From: Diogma glabrata
Taxonomy: Eukaryota; Arthropoda; Insecta; Diptera; Cylindrotomidae
Assembly (NCBI GenBank): GCA_963693315.1
Contig: OY856186.1
Span: 304,202,627 to 304,266,626, forward strand
Reading direction: 5' to 3'
Length of the DNA stretch: 64,000 nucleotides
Part shown: piece after piece, positions 47,569-63,180 of the stretch
Position numbering within the stretch: position 1 is the first letter of the stretch
How the letters are laid out: each line of letters opens with the position of its first letter
Made by a program: the position numbers and the translations under genes
Notes under the pieces: model-generated
Seen by the model: the letters and a program-made list of their open reading frames with translations, nothing else
What the model was told of the DNA's origin: nothing
The model's database searches: none

Positions 47569-47879
47569 ATAATTTGTTAAACAGAGAAGGATATGTATAA
47601 GTACATATAATCCAAAATCAGATTACATTTTAGTGTTCTTAGGTCTAGAAAGTTTTACAAGATATATTTCGTTTAAGTTCCTGGAGCTTAAAAAGACTAT
47701 ATATTAGTAGAAAAAACCATTTCATATTGCAATGTTTAGTTTTTTGGGCATATTATTATTATTGAGGATTTAACCTTGATGTCAAGATTTTTTTATTTGC
47801 TTTTGAATTGATAAAGGTAATAACACACAAATGAGATGCAAAATTGACTTTAAACGTTGAAATACGATTGACTTTAAAC

Positions 47880-48740
47880 CAGGGACTGAAATCCTGTAAA
47901 AATTGGGTTCGGATTCGGGTTAATCAAAATAGAAAGTTCAGGTTCAGGTTCGGTTCAGGGTTCGGTTCGGGTTAAAAATTTAGAAAAAGATTACAATATA
48001 TTTTTTCTCCGATAGACAGCAAATATAAATTTTGCAGACTTATTTCAGTCAGCAAAGTGGCACTTCTCCTGCCTAGGCAGCAAAGCAAGTACTTTGCTGC
48101 CTAGGCAGCAAAATAATTAGACTTCATAGAAGTAAACAGATATTTTTCCACGAATCTGGCAGAATTTTTTAATTTGTCAAACTATAATTATTATTACATT
48201 TCCATAACAACTAAATCTTCCAACAATTGCGATTTTTTTTCATTTTTAAAATTTTGCTTTATTTTTAAAGTAATAATTATTAAATTACATATCATTGTGA
48301 TTAATCGGAGAAAAAATTATGTGTTCAACTCGGCAGCAAGGTAGATTGACTGCCTTGGCTGAATTTCTAGCCTCGCTTCGCTCGGCTATGAACTATCAGC
48401 CGCGGCAGTCAATTACTACTTTGCTGCCTAGTTAAACAAATAACTATTATTTATTTGTCAAACAACTTTATTTATTTTTCAAAAAAATTCTCATTTAATT
48501 TAAGAATCAAAATATTTTTTAAATTTTCTTCTTTTAAATTTGCTCTTTGTGGTGACAATACAAATTTCAAAGCTGAACAAGCCTCTCTACGCTTACTTGC
48601 GTAGGAAAATATATATTTTTTTTATATTTATAATTGAAGCCGAACCTGAGTTTTTTGGATTCGGGTTCGGGTTCGGGTTCATGGTTTATAAAAAGACCGG
48701 ACCTGGACCCATTTGGGTTCAGGTTCGGATTCAGTCCCTG
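47880..48740. mobile_element. MITE with TTCGGG-rich ends (861 bp)
   Basis: Terminal inverted repeats CAGGGACTGAAATCC and GGATTCAGTCCCTG. Inside both ends are clusters of GGTTCGGGTTC-like hexamers, and the centre has inverted pairs around TTTGCTGCCTAGGCAGCAAA. CAGGG ends suggest hAT, but the flanking octamers (CTTTAAAC and CTAGAAAA) do not match. Confidence 0.75.
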
Positions 48741-48895
48741 CTAGAAAACAATATTTATTGAATTGTTAAAAAAGGTACAGGTTGAGCAAGAATGGTCGAT
48801 AGCATTCGCTTCTCTATAGCCTACACCCTAACCATAATCACAAGACAAGACAAAAAAAAATGATGTATAAAATGTATGAATTTTAATATTTTCAG

Positions 48896-49173
48896 AATGT
48901 GGTGGTGAGTTTGAAACCAGTGGAAGTATAATTAAAACCGATGTTACCCGGTTAAAAGACCTTCAAAAAGCATTTAAAAAATTTAAAGATGCTTGTCGAC
49001 AACAATTGAAAAGAGTAAACACTGGCAACGTAACATCGAAAAAAGGGGGCAAAACTCTCAAGACAGCTGCATCACTAACTGCGCTAGAAATTCAAGAGGT
49101 TTCGCAAGTTTTTCCTGATATTGATTTGACACTCGCAGAAGCTGAAACCGCGGGGTCAATTGGCTCCATTTAA
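48896..49173 (+). CDS. Orphan terminal exon, unknown protein
   Basis: A pyrimidine-rich acceptor (ATTTTCAG) is followed by an open frame of about 92 codons to a stop: [19 protein letters not shown], then [17 protein letters not shown], a Gly/Lys linker and [20 protein letters not shown]. Codon composition is far more balanced than in the surroundings. The middle segment is lysine/arginine-rich and helical-looking, the tail acidic. No upstream exon is identified and the frame ends just before a (TA)n tract. It may be the last exon of a host or transposon gene. Family not recognised. Confidence 0.45.
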
Positions 49174-49179
49174 TTAATT

Positions 49180-49720
<541 letters not shown>

Positions 49721-49804
49721 GGATATTTGGCTTGTATTATATATATTATTAAAATAATAAGTTTTTTGGGTAAAGCCAATTAATAAAACAATATTTATAA
49801 CTGT

Positions 49805-49852
49805 TTATCGACAATTGTTTCGGTTTATTCAAAAAACCATCTTCAAGGATAA
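49805..49852 (-). ncRNA. Hammerhead-like motif, minus PLE copy
   Basis: Identical to the motif at 54712-54759: stem I TTATC / GATAA, core-like CTTGAAGA, stem II GGTTT...AAACC, GAAA, palindromic ACAATTGT for stem III, then the C before the expected cleavage site. Confidence 0.55.
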
Positions 49853-50087
49853 CATATTTTTAAAAAAAAAACAAATTTCTTATACAAAAAAAAAAAAACA
49901 AGTAATATTGTATCAAAGATATTGACATAAATATCAAAAACAGAAAAGGTATTTTGAAAGAAAAACTGACATAAATAAAAGGCTAACTATAATGAAAAAT
50001 AGTAATAGAAAAACAAACAATTATACAATGAAAAAACTGTAACATATAAATATAAAATAAGTTATTAGTAGCAAAAGAAAAATTTGT

Positions 50088-52156
50088 TTAACTTCGTAAA
50101 ACAAAATCATAGCTATTATTTAAAAATGCGGTGTCCGTTTGAATGTTCATACAATTAGTGTGTTGTTTAATACGGATCATTTCCAATATTCTACGTTTAT
50201 TTAAATTTTTCTCTCTATCCAATATTTTAAAATTTTGAAGGGGCAGATTTACACTACAACTTTTTTTATGGTTAGATAATGCACTCATATTATCAATATT
50301 AAGTTTTTTGGCGTCGTTAAGATGTTGTTTAACACGTTTACCTAGATATTGTGTTGTTTGTCCGATATATGTTTTACCACATCCACAATCAGCTTGATAA
50401 ACTAAATTTGATTGAAGATTTATAGGTATTTTGTCTTTTAATTTTGAAAAAATGGTGTTATATAATGTATTATTTGCTGTTCCTACGACTTCAAAATTAA
50501 ATTTTTTCAACAAATGTTTAAGTTGTTCAAAAAGACATTTTACATATGGTAAAGTCAAGTAAATCTTGTTATTGTTCTTAACCGATGCTTCACCCAAAAC
50601 GGTTTTTTCTTTACTATAAATTTGCTGATTAAATAATTTATGTATAAAATTTTTTGGATAATTGTTTTTTTCAAGAGTTTCGAAAAGTAATTTAAAATTT
50701 TTACCATGAAACTGTGGATCTGATAAGCTCAAAATTTTCTGGACCATTAAGGTAACTGTGTTTCTTTTATAGGATTGGGGTAGCCATGAATTATAATTTA
50801 GATATCTACCAGACCATGTTTTTTTGTGGAACCAATCAGTTGCTAACTTCCCATTACTTAAACGGTGAACGATCATATCTAAAAACGGTAAACAACAGTC
50901 TGTTTCTGTTTCAATAGTAAACTGGATCTTATGATTAAAACTATTAAATTTATTAAGAAATTCTTGAATTTTGTTTTTAGGAACAGCAGTAAAAATGTCA
51001 TCCACATATCTGAAGAAAAAAGGTGGTTTGATGTCCATTTCTTTTAAAACAGATTCTTCTATATACTCCATAATTAAATTTGCACAAGATGGACTAACAG
51101 GAGAGCCCATAGGACTTCCAAAAATTTGTCTATAGGCTTGATGGTTATAAGTGAATTCACAATTATTCAAAACTAGCTCCAACGCTTCTACAAATTGTAT
51201 TTTTGTTAATTTAAGTTTGTTCAGTTTTTTAATTTCAGTCCAATTCTGTTTCACGAGTTGAATAACAAGATTACTATCGATATTGGTAAACAACGAAACG
51301 ACATCCAAAGATATTAAAATGTAGTCCTCCGAAAGTTGGCATTCTGTTAATTTATCTTTCAAATCTTTCGCATTCTTTATAAACGAATTTGTTCTTCCAA
51401 CAAATTTATTTAATATACTTGACAAAAACGACGACAAATTATAAAGAGGGTTCCAATACAACTCACTATTGGGCGAAGAGGTATGCCAACCTTATGAACT
51501 TTGGGTAATCCATAAAAAGCAGCAGGAACACCATAGTAAGACCTTAACCATTTTCCTTGTTGTTGAGTTATTCGTTCTTCATTTTCCCAAGACATTACCA
51601 TTTTATTAAGATTTAGTTGAATACTGGAAATTGGTACTTTTGAAATTTTCATATAAGTTGTCACGTCTTGTAATAAATTTTGAATTTTAAAATCATAATC
51701 ACTTGTTTCCATGACCACTGTGATATTACCTTTATCAGCTTTTAATATAATTATATCATTATTATCGTACAGGAAATTCTTTGTATCTTTTAAGTCATGT
51801 AGAAGCTTAAGTTCTTCATTGGACAGTAATTTCTTGTGGTTATGTTTATGTTTAAAATTTGTTAAGATGTTAACAAAACGATTACGTAAATCGGATCTCA
51901 TTAAATCATCAAAATTATCATCTTTATTAAGCAGAACACTTTCAACACTACACACTATCTTGTCAAAAGGTATTGTTTTTGGATTAATAGGGATTGCAAA
52001 TTTTTCACCTAATTTCAAAACGTTTTCAACGTTTTCTGGTATTGTTGTTTGAGACAAGTTGACTAGCCATTTACTATCTGATAAACAAGTAACTTGACTT
52101 TCCGTTACAGTCAATCTTTCACTTTCCATTTCAAACAATGGTGTTTTCTCCTTCAT
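50088..52156 (-). pseudogene. PLE reverse transcriptase/GIY-YIG, frameshifted copy
   Basis: Two overlapping frames (52156-51410 and 51461-50088) together cover all but the N-terminus of the PLE protein. The break is a one-base deletion near 51443: the intact copy reads GGAACACCTCTT where this one reads GGAACCCTCTT. Otherwise only a few residue changes are visible against the plus copy (for example KLKLTK versus KLELTK and PPFFFRYVDD versus PPIFFRYVDD). The RT motifs (SLDVVSLFTNI, GSPMGSPVSPSCANL, YVDD) and the GIY-YIG-like region (CGCGKTYIGQT) are retained. Probably inactive because of the frameshift and missing start. Confidence 0.85.
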
Positions 52157-52174
52157 TTTGTAAGTTTATTTGTC

Positions 52175-55187
<3,013 letters not shown>

Positions 55188-55430
55188 GGCCCTATTCCCG
55201 AACACATAAATGTAAATTTGGACAATATTGTTAAGTTTGTACTGCGTAACATTAAAAGGAAACGGTAACAATTTTTCGAAAAACGAATTTCACAACGTTG
55301 TCTAAATTGAATTTACACAATATTGTTAATTTCGTTTTCCAGAAAATCTTTACCTTTATCGTTTAATAATATGCAATGCAAACTTGACAATACTGTCAAA
55401 ATTCACATTTATGTGTTCGGGAATAGGGCC
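55188..55430. mobile_element. MITE with GGCCCTATTCCCG ends (243 bp)
   Basis: GGCCCTATTCCCGAACACAT at 55188 is matched by its reverse complement ending at 55430, extending for about 30 bp. The interior keeps partial symmetry (ACAATATTGTTAA). It is non-coding. Target duplication not clear. Confidence 0.85.
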
Positions 55431-55860
55431 TCAGTCATCCTCAGGGTAAAACAAACTCCAACATTTAAAAATATTTGAAAATAACTTACAAAAAACAAAT
55501 AAAAGTTATAAAAGTAACTTCAAGAATTATCAAAAATTAATACAAAAAAGAACTCGAACAAAAAATTAAAAAATATTAAAATAATTAAAATAGTTTAAAA
55601 ATATTATTAATATTATTAAAGATATTAATTAAATAGTTTTTCTCCAAAAATGTTGAAGGTAGTACAATTTTTAAAAACTATTTAAAAATTATTTTATTTA
55701 GCAAAACATTTTAAAAACATAAACTGAAAATGACAATAAATTTGTTTACAAAAATAATGAAAAAGAGTTGATGTAATATACAATTTTAACCTAGAAGATT
55801 AAGTTATATATGTATTTTAATATTTATTTTTTACTGCAAGAAACTGTGTATTTGTTTACA
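55431..55860. other. No gene seen
   Basis: AT-rich interior of the 11.4-kb insertion, leading into its right subterminal sequence at 55860-56339. Confidence 0.35.
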
Positions 55861-56339
55861 TATGGTTTTATTTTATTCATTAAATTTTTTATGCATGAAT
55901 AAAAAAAAATTAACCCATTCAATATATTTGTATTTATTTTCGGATATTCCTTGGTTTTGTCCATGATTATTGGTCCCGTATTTGTACTAAGGATGTAATA
56001 TGGGATAGTAGTTAAGAAAATTTATAAATATATCCTAAAATTTTTATATTTTTATCAATAAAAGATTTTCTAATGCATTCAATATATTGGTATTTATTTT
56101 TGGATTTTCCTTGATATTGTCCATAACTTTTACTTCAATATTTGTATTGGATTGTTTTAAGGAGGCTATGGATATTTTTGTGGACATCGGACGCATGGAC
56201 GATTTTGGACCAAACTCATTGAACAAATCTAAGGACAATACAATACATTATAGGATTTTTGTCCCAAAGTTTTTTGGATTTCAAGTCCCCAATAAAATTG
56301 AATCATCCTCGAATTCGTACTATGATTTTGCCGGTAGGG

Positions 56340-57335
56340 TTTACATTGATTTTGTTACTATATTTTTCTGAACAAAAGAAATCACTTTACATTGATTTTG
56401 TTGCTTTATTTTTATGAACAAAAGATTTCACTTTACAAAAGATTTTGTTACTATATTTTTCTGAACAAAAGAAATCACTTTACATTGATTTTGTTACTAT
56501 ATTTTTCTGAACAAAAGAAATCACTTTACATTGATTTTGTTACTTTATTTTTCTGAACAAAAGAAATCACTTTACATTGATTTTGTTACTATATTTTTCT
56601 GAACAAAAGAAATCACTTTACAAAAGATTTTGTTACTATATTTTTCTGAACAAAAGAAACAACAAAGTTTCAACAAAAAAACACAACCGAAATTAAAAAT
56701 AAGAATCTAAATTTTACCAAAAAAACTAACTATTTAAACCAACTATTTAAGTAATAAACGTCTCGTTTCAAAATCAAAACACAGAAATGAAAAAACTTTA
56801 CAACCGACCACGTCTACTTTCCTATCGAGAGTCCCCAACCAAAACAATATCACCAAAGTTTACACCTCGGTGTTATCTGAGTCCTAGTAATGATGATAAC
56901 AAAAAAAAATAGTGATTCGAGAATTCCACTTTAAAACTGTGGGAATATTTTTCCACAATTAAATAGAAAATTATCAAGTTTCAAAAAAAAATAAAAATTA
57001 ACAGAAAAACATCACAACGGAGTTTTAGTTTTAATGTTAACAATAAAGAAATTGGAGAATTTTCTTTTTTTTTTAGAAAACCGTTTTAATTTAATTTAAT
57101 TTAATAAAGATGTTTTGCCAGATTGCAAAACTAAAACATGGGAATGGTTGTAACTGAAATTAATGGAATTTTGCATTATTAGCAAACTGAAACATGGTTT
57201 TGAAAGATTGGTCTAATGTCATGAGACAAAAATAAATTTGTGGAATCTGGAATCGGGCACCTTGTGACGAAGGAAAGTAAAAGTAAAGATATAAGCACGA
57301 AAAGGTTGTGTTTGGGATCTCCTTCGTCACAAAAT
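56340..57335. mobile_element. Structured repeat, family A, copy 2, right part
   Basis: Minisatellite units resume (56340-56660), then a C/A-rich region, then the terminal hairpin. The C/A-rich region and the text around ATTGCAAAACTAAAACATGG parallel copy 1 at 4900-5520. Confidence 0.6.
57262..57332. repeat. Terminal hairpin of family A copy 2
   Basis: TTGTGACGAAGGA (57262-57274) and TCCTTCGTCACAA (57320-57332) are perfect 13-bp arms around a 45-bp loop. Confidence 0.8.
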
Positions 57336-57914
57336 TTTTTAAAATAAGTTGTATTTTTTATTTTGTCCATACTACTTATATGCCAAGTCTCGACTTTTTC
57401 ACCTGCGTAGATCACGTTTTTCATCATTACTGATTTATGATCAATAAAAAGATAGATGACGCTTTTGATTAGATTTTAATCTAATTTATTTAAATAAATT
57501 AGTTTAAGTTTTGTAAAGCTTGTGATTCAGTAAAACTTTGATTTTTAAAGGTAAGGCGGTATTAAATAAAATGTTTTGTTTGAATTTCCGGCAAAGAAAT
57601 ACTTTTAAAACAAATTTTTTAGCATCTTAAACAGTAGTATAGGTACACTACTAGCCACAAAACCAACATTTGTCGGCTTTATCGTTTTTGGACTTTGCGC
57701 TCTCAATTCCATGTCGGTTTTGTGTTCCGTGTGACGTCAGAATCATGCGCGACAAGCGTGGAATGTATTATTAAATTTCTGGAATGCGGTGCTCGGGTCA
57801 TATGTCTTGGGTCTCCGGCTTGATGGGTCACGCTGCAGCCGCATGGCAATTTTGTTAGAATTAAATGCTAAAACATATATTCTTAAAACCTATTTGATCG
57901 CCTCGAATTATATT
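57336..57914. other. No gene; GC-richer patch
   Basis: 57650-57845 has higher GC, several CG dinucleotides and one TGACGTCA (57731), and looks promoter-like, but no adjacent gene is recognised. Confidence 0.3.
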
Positions 57915-58065
57915 TTTGAATTTGTTGTAGCACTTCAGGAGATATCATTTATATAAAATTATTTATTTGAATATTTGTTCGACTTGAATTTGTTGTAGTA
58001 CTTCAGGAGATAACATTTATATAAATTTATTTATTTGAATATTTGTTCAACTTGAATTTGTTATT
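57915..58065. repeat. Tandem 72-bp repeat
   Basis: TTGAATTTGTTGTAGTACTTCAGG and following sequence (interrupted here as TTGAATTTGTTGTAGTACTT) occurs about twice plus a partial unit. Confidence 0.75.
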
Positions 58066-58169
58066 GTAAGTTCTTATCAGTTTACTCATATTTTGTCGTA
58101 CTTCAAGAGTTAGAAAAATAAAATTCAAATCAGTTATCAAGTTTTCTCACGCTCTTGTTATCTGTACAA

Positions 58170-58800
58170 CCCTACCGGCAAAATCATAGTACGAATTCGA
58201 GGACGTTTTAATTATATTGAGGACGAAAAATCCAATTTACTTTGGGACAAAAATCCAATAATGCATTGGATTGTCCTAAGATTTGTTCAATGAGTATGGT
58301 CCAAAATCGTCCATGCGTCCGATGTCCAGACAAATGTCCATAGCATCCTTAAAACTGTCCAATACAAATATTAAAGTAAAAAGTTATGGACGAAATCAAG
58401 GAATATCCAAAAATAAATACCAATATATTGAATTCTCTACTAAAACTTTTATTGATAAATTTATAATTATTTTAGAATAAATTTACATATTATCCTAAAA
58501 AATATCCTATATTCTATCCTTGATACAAATATGGCAGCAAAATTTAAGGACAAATTCAAGGAATATCCAAAAATAAATACAAATATATTGAAAGCATTAA
58601 AAAAAATTTATTCTATATATATGAAGCAAAATATGTATATATGTATATGAAAAAAAAAATTAAATTAAGAATAAAGTTAAATTGTATTATATTAAAAATC
58701 AAATTAAAGTGTCTTCTTATATCTAAATATATATTACAATATGAATATGGGTCATTCTTTTTCAACTAGACTACAACTTCCAATTCGAAAAAACCGAATC
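58170..58800 (+). repeat. CCCTACCGGC-family end, copy 1
   Basis: Starts CCCTACCGGCAAAATCATAG, the same as the right end of the 11.4-kb insertion read in reverse. It stays similar to 60373-60975 for about 600 bp. No matching right terminus is found nearby, so it is a solo or truncated end. A small frame here (58283) recurs in the other copies because the repeat is shared. Confidence 0.75.
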
Positions 58801-58919
58801 AACTTGGCCCAAAAATAAATGGTCTTGTACCAGACAAACAATTTTGCTATTTGTAGCCGTAAAAAGACTGAAATGTCTTCGGAAATCGGTGACTGTTATC
58901 GGGCACAAGTGGTTACGTA

Positions 58920-59520
58920 ACTGATTTGTTACCATATTTTGGTCAGACAATAGGCGGTAACGGTAACCGAACGAGGACCGTGTCGGTTACATTTCAGTAT
59001 TCGTACGGTTATTATTTCAGTTACTTTTCAGATGGTTTTAGTAATTTGCTGAGTATAATTACGGTTATATTACAGTTACTAAATGGTATTTGTGTCGGCT
59101 ACATTTAGGTTGCTATTGGTAATTTGACGGAAACAATACGATTATATTTCAGGTATTTGGTGATGTTTTTTCGGTTACATTTTGGTAATTTTTAGTCATT
59201 TGACGGAAACAATTTTGGTTATATTTAAGGTATTGATCGTCGTTGTGTCAGTTACATTTCGGTTGTTTACCACAAACAAATGACATATAAATTCTAAAAT
59301 ATTATTATTATTTTAACATCTTAATATAAGATATATAGAATGTAATAGAATTTTAGAATTTATATTTAGAATTTATTATATATTTTATATAAAACGTTTT
59401 AGATATGTCATATGTCAAATTACCATAAACAACCGAAATGTAACCGACACAACTACAATCAATACAATCAATCAAATATAACCATAATTGTGCCCGTCAA
59501 AGGACTAAAAATTACTTAAA
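58920..59520. repeat. Degenerate CGGTTACATTTC repeats with fold-back
   Basis: Several imperfect copies of CGGTTACATTTCAG-like sequence (58985, 59150, 59170, 59250) are followed by an inverted match: 59190-59270 (TTTGACGGAAACAATTTTGG...TACATTTCGGTTGTTTA) pairs with 59424-59517. The outer part looks like a MITE of about 330 bp. Confidence 0.65.
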
Positions 59521-60372
59521 TTCTTATTATTATAATTCTCTTAGAAATGGTTGAATAAAACCGAAATTAATTGCGATATTTTTATTAATATGTTTATTAT
59601 TATTTGTAATATAATATAAATATTAATATATAAAAAAAAACAATTTTTGAAATTTAGAAAAATTTAAAACTATTATTATTATAACATGTTTTGTCAAGGA
59701 GTAACATCTGCTTTGTTACAATATATAATTAAAACTGCGTTTGTGTTTTTAAACTATATAATTATAGTGAGGAATACAATACAATACGTACAAATTACAA
59801 TACACTACCATTTTTAATCTCGGGACATACTCGGGGGTATTTCGATAATTTTCGTTGTTTGCAAATGAGAATTTTAGCAAAGATGTATATGTGCTGGTGA
59901 TATTTAAACTGTTTTTATTTTGTTTTGTGTTCGTAGTTCGTCTTCGTCATATTTACAGATAAAAACTTTTACTTTCGGTGGTAACATTGGGACTGTAGAG
60001 GTACTGTTGGTTACAAAATGTTTGTCGGGGTATGGTCTTGTTTTTTAGCTTACTCTTTCTTCTTTCGAAGACTAATGGGTCTTGTTTTAAAAAAATAGAA
60101 TTAAGGCTGCTAGGTCAATTTGTGCTGACCAAGATCAAGCTAGAGAATGAAAAAATAGGAAAAATAAACTTTTTTATAATATTCAATAACATCGGTACTG
60201 ATTCTATGTCAAGAAATACATAAATTTTGCTGCGTTTTTAGGTAAACTTCTCTTTTTTACGAGTTGTTTACATAATGTTAAAATGAAAATGAGCTGCTGT
60301 TGTTGTATTTTGTATTTTTTTAGTTTGCATTGTAATTTGTTTGTGCTGTGGTGTATTAATAAATATGAAGAT
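59521..60372. other. No gene seen
   Basis: AT-rich; short frames with no recognised motif. Confidence 0.4.
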
Positions 60373-60975
60373 CCCTACCGGCAAAATCATAGTACAAATT
60401 CGAGGACGATTCAATTATATTGGGGACTTAAAATCCAATTAACTTTGGGACAAAAATCCAATAATGGATTGGATTGTCCTTAGATTTGTTCAATGAGTTT
60501 GGTCCAAAATCGTCCACGCATCCGATGTCCAGACAAATATCCATACCATCCTTAAAACTGTTCAATACAAATATTGAAGTAATAAGTTATGGACGAAATC
60601 AAGGAGTATCCAAAAATGAATACCAATATATTGAATTATTTACAAAAACTTTTATTAATAAATATTTAGATATTTTAGGGTAAATTTACATACTTTCCTA
60701 AAAAATATCCTATATTATATCCTTAATAAAAAAATGACAGCAAAAAAGTATGGACAAATTCAAGGAATATACAAAAATAAATACAAATATATTGAATGCA
60801 TTTATAAAAATTTTATTCTATATATATATATGAAAAAAGATTTAAGAATAAAGTTAAATTACATTATCTTAAAAATTATATTATATGTACATAGTATCTT
60901 CCTATATCTAAATATATATATTACAATGCGTATATGGGCCATTATTTTTCAACTCGGCTACCGGATTTGGCCAAA
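60373..60975 (+). repeat. CCCTACCGGC-family end, copy 2
   Basis: Second solo end of the family, with the same orientation and extent as 58170-58800. The first 300 bp are the most similar. Confidence 0.75.
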
Positions 60976-61420
60976 AATCTTTTTTTTGTGGTGTTTATGA
61001 CTAGGAGGTAGATTTTATACAATCTAACCGAACTTTCAATAAGCATTGCTCAACCTGTACTCATTTTAACAATTTAAAAAATTTTATGATAAAATTCCAG
61101 TTATAAACTTTTCGAACTGATGAGTTTTTCCGAAGGTGATCGATTCTCTTAAATTATGAAACTTTCAGGACAATATTCTTAAAGTTTTATGTATGCATTT
61201 ACACCATGAAAAATTGGAAGCTATCGTTTAAAATTAAATTTTGTATAGAAAATTATTTACATAAAAAATGATTTTTACCTTGCACACAACTTAATGTTAA
61301 ACAATAAAGCAAAAGCTTTGTACTTTGTTGTACAACACAATCATAGAACCATATATATAAAAACAGTAACCACATAGCTATAAGAGAAACGCTATATATA
61401 AAAAAAAAGACACAAAAAGA
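60976..61420. other. Possible 5' region of decayed PLE
   Basis: No gene. CTGATGAG followed by TTTTTCCGAAGG near 61120 vaguely resembles a hammerhead core but lacks GAAA; it lies where a PLE 5' repeat would be expected. Confidence 0.2.
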
Positions 61421-61429
61421 AACTCAACA

Positions 61430-63170
61430 ACTGATTCATAACAAAATTAATATCAACACATTTATTTCACCCAAGATTAATCAACAAAACCAGCATCACA
61501 CAAAAGCTGAAACAACAATATTAAATAAAGTTTTAAAATATGTACAACGCACTATGACCTAAATTATTTAATCAACCTAAAAATCAACTAAGTCATCAAC
61601 TAAGAAAACAACCAGTTATACCAAACTAAAAACAAAATACCAACAAGAAAACATAACAAAAAACCGCCATGCACGAAAAATTGCAGACAACCATGTCGTA
61701 CTACTAAACGCAGGTAAAAGTAACACAATATCAGTAACAAAACAAACGAAATCATGAATAGTAATAATTACCGATAGTTACAATAAAATAATAAATATCT
61801 CACTAAACAAATGGACACACCTCATAAACAAAACACAAAACAGAAAATTAAAACGATTTGACCTCGTGATCCCAGTATTAACAGGACTACCCTTAAAACA
61901 CAAACCCAACAAACCAATAAGACCACTACACAACAGCACCCGCATACAAAGTATTAAAATTGCTAGGTGAGTTTATAAATGGTTTTCTTTGACATCATCA
62001 ATATGTACATTGTAAACTCAACTCAGTAGTAATAAAACTAACCATACAACGATTAAAAGACTTCTACACAGTAGAGCTAAACCAAATAAATGAGCTTAAC
62101 CAAACACTTACAACAATAATGAAAGAAAGATACTGCCGATTCTACACGGAATACTTTATTCAAGAAATAGACTGCCCATACTAAAGCAGACACATATTTA
62201 AACGATTGTGAAACAAATACATCCCTGATGGCAACACAATAAATTAGCTCTAAAACGAGTTTTCTAGTGCAGATATGTAGATGACACATTTATTTTATTT
62301 AATGGCACTAACAAACAAATAGATAATTTAAAAAATCACTTAAAGAAACAGGTTATAAATATTCAGTCGACCCACGAAAAAGAAATAGACAATAAACTCA
62401 ACTGCCTGGATCTTACAATAAAAAAGAACAACAATAACTTCGAATACAAGATATACCGAAGATCTACCACAAGTAAAGTAACAATCCATGTATTTTCTCA
62501 TAACCCACACCAACACAAAATGACCGCTGACAACTCTTTCATCAATAGACACCTAAACACACCTCTAAATGTAAATGATTACAACGAAGAACTCAACACT
62601 ATTAAATATACTGCAAAAACAAAGGAGGAAATGATTTAAAAATTAATTACAAAACACAAAGCACACATCAACAACAAAAACAAAACTAATCCTAACTCAA
62701 AAGATGTCACTAGCAGTCTAAACCATGTCCATTACACAACAACATAGATAACAGCGATGGAAGGAAGTATATATAAAAACATCGTAGAAAAATATGATTA
62801 TAACATTTCATGCAAAACTAACGAGAACTTACAAACAAAGTTTAGAAACATCAATAAAACAAAAACCTTTCCATACAACTAAACCGACGTACACAAAATA
62901 AAATGCAATACATGCAACGCATACTATATAGGTCAAACAGGGAGATCAAACCTGCACGAAACATGCTAGAGTGCAAATCAAACTATGCAATGCGCATACG
63001 TGGAGAAAACCACTTTACACCTCAGAATAGAGATTTCATATCACAACACCACTGCAAAAACGAACATTGGAGGAGTTCGAAATATGCAAAACATCAAAAA
63101 CCGATAATGAAAACGTACTCAACTACAAACTAACTTACAAAATTAATCTCCTGCTGGATACCATATTAAA
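61430..63170 (+). pseudogene. Heavily decayed Penelope-like element
   Basis: Scattered plus-strand fragments follow PLE order. Near 61890 GLPLKHKPNKPIRPL resembles the YGLPKIHKP..PLRPI block; near 62270 CRYVDDTFILFNGTNKQ gives the catalytic YVDD; near 62395 LNCLDLTIKK parallels the FLD motif; near 62900 KCNTCNAYYIGQTGRS gives the GIY-YIG-like part. Multiple stops and shifts interrupt it. It belongs to a different PLE lineage from the pair at 49.7-54.8 kb, judging from motif wording (YIGQTGR versus YIGQTTQ). Confidence 0.75.
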
Positions 63171-63180
63171 AATGCAATAA

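Larger units (their letters stand above)
49748..52174 (-). mobile_element. PLE copy, minus orientation, 5'-truncated
   Basis: Near-identical reverse complement of 52385-54816, including the 3' untranslated region and hammerhead-like motif. It lacks the first part of the element and is joined head to head to the plus copy at 52174/52175. Confidence 0.9.

Noticed and set aside
56044..60683. Small frames starting MSLDLFNEFGPKSS or MFNEYGPKSS in three places
   Set aside because: They recur because the CCCTACCGGC-family end is repeated; they span noncoding subterminal DNA and vary in frame and length.
61115..61150. CTGATGAG followed by CCGAAGG as a third hammerhead
   Set aside because: GAAA is missing and no stem I or III is evident; kept only as a remark.
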